Shown here piece by piece: positions 25,280 to 31,822 of a stretch of DNA of 43,581 nucleotides. The notes under the pieces are model-generated. The model was not told where the DNA came from. It saw only the letters and a list, made by a program, of their open reading frames with translations, and searched no databases. The stretch is from a virus. Position 1 is the first letter of the stretch. Each line of letters begins with the position of its first letter. The DNA is taken from positions 1-43,581 of the IMG/VR virus record IMGVR_UViG_3300044996_000126; one strand, 5' to 3'. Made by a program: the position numbers and the translations under genes.

Positions 25280-25666
25280 CGGCGCTCTCTACAGGTACGG
25301 CTCGCTCTAGCTCATCGGTACTCTCGCAGCACTCGGCTCGCTCTTCCAGAGCGGTACTCTCTGGGCCGAAGGCTCGCTTTACCTCCTCGTCACCATCGCA
25401 TAGCCCGGATCGTTCTACAGACGCGGTACTCTCTGACATCACGACTCGCTCAACAGCCTCGGTACTCCCGACGAGTTCGGCTCGCTATGCTGCATCGGCA
25501 CCCTCTCAAGGAACGGATCGCTTTACACTCTCGGTACGCTCATGGTCGGCGGCTCGCTCGGATACATCGGCACTCTCCTCACTAGCGGCTCGCTTCACCA
25601 TTGCGGTACTATCCAATCATCCGGCTCGCTTAGCTACTACGGCACTCTTCCGACACACGACTCACC
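25280..25666 (-). repeat. Downstream TIGR-like array (alternating 9-base repeats and 9-base spacers, 36-base period)
   Basis: Eleven copies each of two repeats alternate with a perfect 36-base period. Plus-strand consensus A is CGGCTCGCT, starting at 25298, 25334, 25370 and every 36 bases to 25658. Consensus B is CGGTACTCT or CGGCACTCT, starting at 25280 and every 36 bases to 25640. Between them are unique 9-base spacers; no spacer recurs. On the transcribed minus strand the repeats read AGCGAGCCG and AGAGT(A/G)CCG. Known TIGR arrays are cut into 36-nt dual-spacer tigRNAs, the same length. The A repeat nearest the gene (25658-25666) contains the gene's stop codon. A degenerate A-like copy (25262-25270) marks the far end. 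Confidence 0.85.
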
Positions 25667-26738
25667 CTTCAACGACCGGCCAGTTCGGGATCGCGACCAA
25701 ACCCACATGCCCAAGATGCTCGATGCTGAACGGCCTCGGCGGCTCCTTCCCGAAGTGCTCGACATAGGCCACATGATGCCAGTGGCTCAGGAAGAGCTTC
25801 ACTGCCCATCGCCGCGCCCGGAGGTCGATCCTCCCGTCCGGCAGCCTCCCTTCGCGGTAGGTTGCGGCCTGGGCGTGTTTCGGAGTCCGCTCCAACGTGA
25901 CGGCCGCCTGACCGGCGAAGGCCCCTTCCGCGTTACGCGAAATCTCCTGGGCCTTTCGCTCCAGATACAGCCGCCCATACACGCAATCCTTGTGCCCACT
26001 GAGCTTGACGAAGCAGTCCCCAGCTTTCCAGCACAAGACCTTCAGGTCGTGGTTCCAGGGCTTCCGCGAGGCGACCTTGACAAGCTGCGCGACGGTCTGC
26101 GGCGGAGCAGACCCGTCCTTGCCCGGCAGCGCCATCAGCCGATGGAACGTATCGGCGCGGCGGTTGCAGGCCAGGGCCACGGTCTCGATGTCGCCCTCCT
26201 TCAGCGGGCCGGAGGCACGACCGAGGGCATCCTTCACGACTCCTGCCGCGCCCTCCTTTCCCAGCCACTCGCAGGTCGGGTCCAGACCGGCGAAGCGCCA
26301 GATTGCCCCGGCAGTCGGGGCCTTCTCGATGTCGATGTGCGCCATGAGCCCAGCCGAAATGACCGGCCCAACTCCGACGAGGCTCTTAGACCAACGCCCC
26401 ACCAGACGGCTGCTGCTCCAGTGGTCGAGCAGCGTCTTCGTCTGCGACTCCAGCGTGGCGAGGTTGCCCTTGAGCCATGCGAGGACGTTCGTCTCCGCCC
26501 CCGACCGCGCCTGATTCGCGACGGCCTTGCGGAACTCCTGAAGCTGGTAGTAGGCATCGACGAGGAAGCGGGCGTCCTCCCCGATGAGGTCCGCCGCGTC
26601 GGCCTTGAGTGCTGCTGTCAGCCGCGCGGCGCGGTCCCGGTCAACGAAGTCTCGGAACTCCTCGGCTATTGTTTCCGCTGTCTCTGGTTTGTGGGATGTC
26701 TCTGTGTCCTTTGTCTCTGTGTCCTTTGTCTCTGTCAT
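25662..26738 (-). CDS. tasA: TIGR-associated (Tas) protein without nuclease domain, IS110/Nop-like
   Basis: A 358-residue protein. Residues 1-20 are a Thr/Glu/Lys repeat tail and 20-118 are helical. Residues 119-154 (SLVGVGPVISAGLMAHI, then WRFAGLDP) match the helix-hairpin-helix region of the IS110 transposase C-terminal domain (Transposase_20), which is related to the Nop domain of box C/D proteins. The C-terminal helix RRWAVKLFLSHWHHVAYVEHFG (309-330) is basic-aromatic. No DEDD/RuvC or HNH residues are visible, so it should bind an RNA guide and DNA without cutting, as TasA is described to do. ATG 26736-26738 follows GGGAGG; an earlier GTG lies in array-like sequence. It is flanked on both sides by the repeat arrays and likely shares their transcript. 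Annotation pipelines would call it a transposase. Confidence 0.8.
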   Translation of the reverse strand: MTETKDTETKDTETSHKPETAETIAEEFRDFVDRDRAARLTAALKADAADLIGEDARFLVDAYYQLQEFRKAVANQARSGAETNVLAWLKGNLATLESQTKTLLDHWSSSRLVGRWSKSLVGVGPVISAGLMAHIDIEKAPTAGAIWRFAGLDPTCEWLGKEGAAGVVKDALGRASGPLKEGDIETVALACNRRADTFHRLMALPGKDGSAPPQTVAQLVKVASRKPWNHDLKVLCWKAGDCFVKLSGHKDCVYGRLYLERKAQEISRNAEGAFAGQAAVTLERTPKHAQAATYREGRLPDGRIDLRARRWAVKLFLSHWHHVAYVEHFGKEPPRPFSIEHLGHVGLVAIPNWPVVEG

Positions 26739-26778
26739 GTGGGCTGCCTCCCGTTTGTTTGTTGGCACTCTGGCTGTT

Positions 26779-27130
26779 CGGAACTCTCACTAGTCACGGC
26801 TCGCTTACTTGTCTCGGTACTTTCTGAGGCCACGGCTCGCTCTTGCTTCTCGGCACTTTCCTCTGTCAAAGGCTCGCTCCGAGCCAACGGTACCCTCGAG
26901 CCTGTCGGCTCGCTCGTGCAACGCGGCACTCTCTCGGTTGAAGGCTCGCTTCCCATCCTTGGCACTCTCCCTAGCCACGGCTCGCTCTGTTGAAGCGGTA
27001 CTCTCCTCGGATATGGCTCGCTTCTCGTCCTCGGTATGCTTTGGTTCGGTGGCTCGCTCTGCCTCTTCGATACCGTTCTCTACGACGGCTCGCTTTAGCA
27101 CCTCGGCACTCTCGATGAACGCGGCTGCGA
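26779..27130 (-). repeat. Upstream TIGR-like array (same repeats as the downstream array)
   Basis: Ten B repeats (26779, 26815, 26851, 26888, 26924, 26960, 26996, 27032, 27068, 27104) alternate with nine A repeats (26797, 26833, 26870, 26906, 26942, 26978, 27014, 27050, 27086) and one degenerate A (27122-27130, CGGCTGCGA). Spacers are 9 bases and all different from each other and from the downstream array, except that one spacer (26860-26869) has 10 bases, giving a single 37-base unit. A second B-like sequence out of register (26763-26771) lies at the gene-proximal edge. The array sits between the promoter/hairpin and the tas gene, in the leader of its message. Confidence 0.85.
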
Positions 27131-27154
27131 ATCAAAATGCCCCACGTCCGGTGG

Positions 27155-27218
27155 CTGAGGCAGCAGCCTACCGTGCGCGGGGCAAAGCGCGAACGACGGG
27201 TAGTGACTGCTGCCTCAG
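27155..27218 (-). ncRNA. Long hairpin at the 5' end of the array transcript
   Basis: A 12-base perfect inverted repeat (CTGAGGCAGCAG at 27155-27166, complement at 27207-27218) encloses a second pair CTACC (27168-27172) / GGTAG (27199-27203) and an inner GCGC pairing. The promoter at 27228-27256 would start RNA at about 27221, so the hairpin is the first thing transcribed. It could protect the array RNA, attenuate transcription or be a structural RNA of the system. Confidence 0.6.
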
Positions 27219-27227
27219 TCAAGAACC

Positions 27228-27256
27228 AGGATACCACACCTGCGGCCAGTTGTCAA
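27228..27256 (-). promoter_or_regulatory. Sigma70-type promoter of the TIGR-Tas-like unit
   Basis: TTGACA (complement of 27251-27256), 17-base spacer, TATCCT (complement of 27228-27233). It precedes the hairpin, the upstream array, the tas gene and the downstream array. No other promoter was seen before the terminator at 25233-25252. Confidence 0.85.
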
Positions 27257-27272
27257 CAAACAAAAAGCGCGG

Positions 27273-27350
27273 GAGACCCGTCGGCGGTTGCCTGGGGAGG
27301 GCAGGCAGACCACCGCAGAGGAGGAGGCGGGCCTCTGTTGTACGGGTCTC
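27273..27350 (-). terminator. Branched RNA structure with T-run, probable terminator of the tail operon
   Basis: An outer 9-base inverted repeat (GAGACCCGT 27273-27281, complement 27342-27350) encloses two further hairpins: CAGAGG/CCTCTG (27316-27337) and GCGGT/ACCGC with inner GCCTG/CAGGC. On the minus strand it is followed by CCCGCGCTTTTTG. It lies 16 bases after the stop of the gene at 27366-28055 and before the TIGR promoter, so termination is the likely role. Confidence 0.6.
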
Positions 27351-27365
27351 AACCGCGCAAACCGC

Positions 27366-28055
27366 TCAAGCCGGTACCGCAACGGGCACGAGGCGCGTCC
27401 TGTGGGCGGGCTTCGACGGCCTCTGCACCACAACGCCCCCCGCTGGCTCTGTGGCCCCGTCTGGCGCGTCCTCCGCGTCTTCTGCAGCAGGAGTGCCCGA
27501 AGCCTCTTCGAGGCCCGCAGAATCGATTGTAGCGGCTTCCGCGACGGCATCCGCTTCGGGCAGCACCGCTACCAACGCAGGCCCCAACACCTCCCACACG
27601 ATCACCTCGTCACTCATCCCCCCCGGCGCAGGCCACTGCTCCTCGTACACCTCGCAGTGCCGCGCCGCCACGTAACACCGAGGCTTCCCCTGCCTCGGCT
27701 GCCCATTCGCGAAGTTCCGCGCCACAATCCTCTCGTACCCCGCGAGGGTCTCTGCCATCTTCTCGGTCATCGTAGCGTACATGGGGTCGTGGAAAGCCGC
27801 AATCGGTACCATGCACGTACCGCCGAGGAACGTGCCGTCCTCGAAGTCCTCACCCTCCAGCATCCCCTCCAGCACAGCGTAGGCCGCGAGGCTCGCCTTC
27901 GGAGGAACGTCACCGCACCCGTCCATCAGTGTCGGTTTCAGGTGGTCCGGTATCTCCTGCTTCGGGAGTTCGCCTTCCCACTCCCCGACACGCTCCAAGA
28001 AGAGATACCGGCCCAGCGCCTCCTCGTCGATCACTTCCAGGTAGACGGTTCCCAC
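27366..28055 (-). CDS. Hypothetical protein following the lectin-like tail gene
   Basis: A 229-residue protein starting at GTG 28053-28055, 8 bases after GGAGG and 4 bases after the upstream stop. Residues 1-150 look globular (VYLEVIDEEALGRYLFLERVGEWEG; YVAARHCEVYEEQWPAPGG). Residues 160-229 are Ala/Glu/Pro-rich and end in a basic tail. No motif is recognised. It is the last gene of the tail operon before a terminator-like structure. Confidence 0.65.
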   Translation of the reverse strand: MGTVYLEVIDEEALGRYLFLERVGEWEGELPKQEIPDHLKPTLMDGCGDVPPKASLAAYAVLEGMLEGEDFEDGTFLGGTCMVPIAAFHDPMYATMTEKMAETLAGYERIVARNFANGQPRQGKPRCYVAARHCEVYEEQWPAPGGMSDEVIVWEVLGPALVAVLPEADAVAEAATIDSAGLEEASGTPAAEDAEDAPDGATEPAGGVVVQRPSKPAHRTRLVPVAVPA

Positions 28056-28059
28056 TACG

Positions 28060-29499
28060 TTATCCTCCTGAGTCCGGCAGCAGTATCCAGTCCTCGCCGT
28101 TCGTGAACCCGTGCTGCCCAAGGATGAATCGACCAACTGGCCGGTTTGATGGCTTGACCACAACCCGCGCTACGTGTAGGAAGTCCAGTGTGCCTTCGAA
28201 GGACGGCACAGAGTTCCACGCTCTCCCGAGGTAGACGGTATCGACCGGGACATTCGCCGAACCCGTGGCCGCGACCGTCCCGCGCTTCTGCCCGTTCACC
28301 CACAACTGCTTCTCAGCGCCCGTGTAGACCAATGCCAGATTGTACCATGTGTCCAGGTCAGGCGTCCACACAGCGAGGTTGCTGTTGGGGTTCGTGACAC
28401 CGTTGAGCGTAGACCGGAACGCGCTCCCCGTGTAGTAGAGGTTGAGTCCGTCCTCCTGGTCAAGCAATGTGTGAGTCCCGAGCGCCGCCCACTTCAGCGT
28501 CATCTCGATGCTGAGTTCCGCCGCCGTGTAGGCCGCGTGTGGGGTGAAGGTCGCATATCCATTCGCGCCATCGAAGACCACCGCGTTCCCCTTCCAACCC
28601 GTCGCCCACGAAGTCCCCACCAGCGCGACTGTTGGCCCGATGAAGTCCTGGTGGTACTCTGCGCTTCCGCTCCCGATGTCGAAGGTGCAGTAGAGCACCG
28701 ATTCCTCCTGCGCCCGGTACCAACGCATACCCCAGTCGTCGTGGACCACCACATCCGCGACCAGCCGCACCTCGTCCATCAACCCCGAGTAGTAGGTCGA
28801 GTCGCGCTTCCCGACCGTCACAGCCCAGGCAGGTATCGTGAGCACAGGGTTGGGATGAGAGAACGACCAGATGGTCTCTCCGACCCCCACGAATACCTGC
28901 CCGTCGAAGACCTGAACGTGCGCCAACTGCCAAGACCCTGCCGCAATCGCCGGTCCAGTGTAGGTCTGATCCTCCACCTGCGCGACGAGGTTTCCGCTTC
29001 CGTCGATATAAACCTCCAGCACGTCCTCCCACTGGAAGAGAGGCCCGCTAGTCGGGTTGATCCACGCCGCGAAGTACAAGTAGCGGCGCACCGGCTCCAC
29101 GCTCGTCAACGTCACCGAGCCGACCGACGAAGACCCGTTGAAGCGGAGACCGTCGGTGCTGAATACCCCGCTGTCCCATGTCACGTTCGCCAACGTGAGG
29201 TCGTTCGCGTTGTCCGTCGTGTCCGCCGCCTCGCTCCCGCTCCCCTCGTCGCAATGCCACAGGGCGATGGTCTGCGCGGTCGGCGTGAATACCTCCGTCG
29301 GCGTCGTGAACGAGAAGGACCCGTTGAAGGCATCCGGCCTCATCCGTACCGGCCCATAACACGCCTCCAACACCGCCGCGATCTGTCTGGCATTGCTCAC
29401 CGCACGCTCGACGCGGATATGCGTCCCGTGCGTCGCCGCCGACCGGCCCTCACGCACGGCATTCGCCAGTTCGTTCAAGACACCAGCCGGTAGTGGCAT
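28060..29499 (-). CDS. Tail protein with two LamG/concanavalin A-like lectin domains
   Basis: A 479-residue protein. After an N-terminal helical attachment region (1-60), residues 75-255 and 285-455 each show the LamG_3-type jelly roll: TIALWHCDEGSGSEAADTTD...LRFNGSSSVG...ATWINPTS-like strands in the first; VVFDGANGYATF...LSIEMTLKWAALGTHTLLDQEDG...WYNLALVYTGAEKQLWVNGQK...VYLGRAWNSVPSFEGTLDFLHVARV pieces in the second. Such domains bind carbohydrates. As a tail protein it probably contacts surface glycans of the host. It is located after the tail-tip gene. Confidence 0.8.
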   Translation of the reverse strand: MPLPAGVLNELANAVREGRSAATHGTHIRVERAVSNARQIAAVLEACYGPVRMRPDAFNGSFSFTTPTEVFTPTAQTIALWHCDEGSGSEAADTTDNANDLTLANVTWDSGVFSTDGLRFNGSSSVGSVTLTSVEPVRRYLYFAAWINPTSGPLFQWEDVLEVYIDGSGNLVAQVEDQTYTGPAIAAGSWQLAHVQVFDGQVFVGVGETIWSFSHPNPVLTIPAWAVTVGKRDSTYYSGLMDEVRLVADVVVHDDWGMRWYRAQEESVLYCTFDIGSGSAEYHQDFIGPTVALVGTSWATGWKGNAVVFDGANGYATFTPHAAYTAAELSIEMTLKWAALGTHTLLDQEDGLNLYYTGSAFRSTLNGVTNPNSNLAVWTPDLDTWYNLALVYTGAEKQLWVNGQKRGTVAATGSANVPVDTVYLGRAWNSVPSFEGTLDFLHVARVVVKPSNRPVGRFILGQHGFTNGEDWILLPDSGG

Positions 29500-29547
29500 G
29501 GTCTGCTCGCTTCCTTTGCTTCCTTCGTTCCACGCATTCTACGCGCT

Positions 29548-31821
29548 TTACGCGATTGACGCAGGGTACTCAAGCGCCTCGACCCGGCACCCATACGCCG
29601 CCCCGTCGTGTGCGTCGCTATCGTTGGGGAGAGAGATACGCCCCACGGCGAGTTCCTGGTCGGTAGACAGCACCTGGAAGACCGCGCTGATCCCCCGGAA
29701 CTTGATGAAGTCCCCCGGCATGAGCAACGGGTCGTACTTCGTCTCGAAGCCGACGTGACGGCGGATATGGCTGAAGACCTTCTTCAGTTCGTTGAGGTAT
29801 CCAGAGACTAATGCCTCTGTCGGCAGCAATGTCACCGCCACCATCAGTCTGCGTTCTCCGACGTAGTAGAGGTAACTCTCGTCCGTCTGACTCTGCTTGT
29901 CCAACCACATAGAGACAATCGGCTCTTTCGTCTGCGGGTCAAGCCCCACGACCCATATCTCGTTCCGGTACTCCTCATGCTTGACCCGCACCTCCGGGTT
30001 GCCGCAGAAGTAGGGGTTCGTCTCCCCAGCCGCGTCCGCCTGCGCGAGACTCAGGTAGTAGGTGCGCTTGATGTTGGCCGGGTCCAATGGGTCCAACGGC
30101 TCCGCTACCCAGAACTCTCCAACCCCGTCAAACCCGGTCGGGTAGGTGCTGAAGTACTTCTCTCGCATGTCCGCCACGAACTCATCGGCGGTGCTTCCGT
30201 CCTGCGGTTTGCAGAGCGGTTCTTCCTTGTTCGGAGAGTAGGGGAGGAACACCTCGTCCAGCGAGTCGGCGATATGCACCTTCGTCGTGTCGAAGCCGAT
30301 GTTCTCGAAGTAGTCGGTCAGGGCGTCCTTGATCGACTTGTTGCCGTAGTCGGGATGGCCGCTGATGTAGATGCTCTTCATCCGCTGCCAGAAGTCCCCG
30401 CACTGCCATTCAATACGAAGCGCTGAGTGCGTCGGCGTCTCGTACCACTTGTAACCAGGGTCCGTCGTGTAGAGCACGGCACGATCAACGCCCTGCACCT
30501 TCAACGTGATCTCGTTCAGGATACGGGAGACGAGGTGATCGTACTGGCCGTTGCGGTTTCGCAGCGTTACCCGCGCCGAGTAGCCGGTGAGGTCATCGGA
30601 CATCGACTCATGGATGGTCACGTCGTCCGAGATGTCGAGTTCGTCCTGGGCGCGGTCCTCTGTCGTCCCCTCCAACGACGGCTTGACGTTGTAGATGACC
30701 GGAGTCTCGTTGTCGTCGGTGCTGGCCTGCAAGCTGACTTGAACTCGATACTGCTGGAAGGCGTCCCCGACCGGAATCGCCAACGGTGTCGGGTAGGAGT
30801 CGGCGGGCCTCACCAACTGGTAGCCGACGGCGCTCCCGGTGGGCAAGTAGAGGTCCGAGTCCACGGTCGGACGTTCGGTGTCTTCCTCCCGTTTCGAGAA
30901 CGTCTGCGTCACGAAGTACCCGTCGGTCGGGTACCAGATTGGCGCGATGCTCAGGCAGCACAGCCCGCCGACGCGGCTCGCAATCCCAGGACACCCATAC
31001 GGGAAGAGCGACGTGGCGGTGCGCTTTACCTTCGTCCGGTAGCAGAACCCTCCGTTGCGAAGCTGCGGGCTATGCACTACGAAGTCGTGGTAGCGGTAGG
31101 TTAGCCCGTCATCCGCGCTAGTCCACTTCTCCAGCACCGGCAGTACCTTCAGGCTCAACCAACCTCGACTCAGGCCCATTGCCCCTAGTTCGAGCTTGTG
31201 CTGGTAGAGCGGGCGCATCATCATGGCCGGTTGGGAGTAGAACTGGTCGTAGCTGTCGTACTCGTACTCATGCACCGTGAGCGTCATCAGTTGCGCGTTG
31301 ATGTTGAAACTCAGCGGAGCGAAGAAGTACGTGTACCCGTTGAAGGTCGCGTACTTGGTGAAGTCCACACGCGGCCAGATTTCGACCTCCGGCACAAGGT
31401 CCCCGCCCGGCGGAGACCAGTAGAGCACGATGTTGATGCCCTGGTTCTCCAGGATCGGATAGGACGGTGTACGGTAGGCGGTCCAGGGCGTCGTTGCCGG
31501 GTAGGTCGCGTTCCCCGCGAACCCGACATACATCCCGGAGTCGCCGAAGGCCCCCTCGCCTTCGGTCCAGGCGTTCGGCGCGTAGACCGACGGGTTGCCG
31601 ACGTACAGTGAGTACCCCGCCTTCGGGTTGACGAACGCCGACGCCTCCGGGTCGATCTGAGGGTTGAGCATCACCGCCCGCGCGTAGGGGTCAAAGTAGC
31701 TGTTCGAGAAATCCTTCCCCCGCGAGTTCCTCCCCGACGCCTCGATGTACGCCTCCCACGGGCGAGTCAGTACCCGCGTCGGCTTGCGGACCTTCGCGAC
31801 GAGAGTGAATGGGGACCCCAC
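29548..31821 (-). CDS. Tail-tip/baseplate protein
   Basis: A 757-residue protein directly after the tape measure, where siphoviruses carry distal-tail and tail-associated proteins. GTG 31819-31821 has GGAGGAGG nine bases upstream, and one base separates it from the previous stop. The middle (residues 400-560) resembles hub-like repeats (ARVTLRNRNGQYDHLVSRILNEITLKVQGV; FWQRMKSIYISG; SIKDALTDYFENIGFDTTKV), a layout shared with gp27/gpD-type baseplate hubs. The C terminus (PGDFIKFRG) is typical of hub or tail-tip domains. No lysozyme domain was seen. Confidence 0.7.
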   Translation of the reverse strand: MGSPFTLVAKVRKPTRVLTRPWEAYIEASGRNSRGKDFSNSYFDPYARAVMLNPQIDPEASAFVNPKAGYSLYVGNPSVYAPNAWTEGEGAFGDSGMYVGFAGNATYPATTPWTAYRTPSYPILENQGINIVLYWSPPGGDLVPEVEIWPRVDFTKYATFNGYTYFFAPLSFNINAQLMTLTVHEYEYDSYDQFYSQPAMMMRPLYQHKLELGAMGLSRGWLSLKVLPVLEKWTSADDGLTYRYHDFVVHSPQLRNGGFCYRTKVKRTATSLFPYGCPGIASRVGGLCCLSIAPIWYPTDGYFVTQTFSKREEDTERPTVDSDLYLPTGSAVGYQLVRPADSYPTPLAIPVGDAFQQYRVQVSLQASTDDNETPVIYNVKPSLEGTTEDRAQDELDISDDVTIHESMSDDLTGYSARVTLRNRNGQYDHLVSRILNEITLKVQGVDRAVLYTTDPGYKWYETPTHSALRIEWQCGDFWQRMKSIYISGHPDYGNKSIKDALTDYFENIGFDTTKVHIADSLDEVFLPYSPNKEEPLCKPQDGSTADEFVADMREKYFSTYPTGFDGVGEFWVAEPLDPLDPANIKRTYYLSLAQADAAGETNPYFCGNPEVRVKHEEYRNEIWVVGLDPQTKEPIVSMWLDKQSQTDESYLYYVGERRLMVAVTLLPTEALVSGYLNELKKVFSHIRRHVGFETKYDPLLMPGDFIKFRGISAVFQVLSTDQELAVGRISLPNDSDAHDGAAYGCRVEALEYPASIA

Positions 31822-31822
31822 T

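Noticed and set aside
25662-26738. Active IS110-family insertion sequence
   Set aside because: The catalytic DEDD/RuvC half is missing and the flanks are guide-like arrays rather than element ends; only the Nop/helix-hairpin-helix part is shared.
25261-27125. Open frames through the arrays with 12-residue periodicity (for example repeated SEP or ERA)
   Set aside because: A 36-base period always gives 12-codon repeats in every frame. The conserved positions do not follow codon structure, one unit has 37 bases, and the frames lack ribosome binding sites.
25280-27130. CRISPR array
   Set aside because: Repeats and spacers are only 9 bases, two different repeats alternate, and no Cas genes are present.
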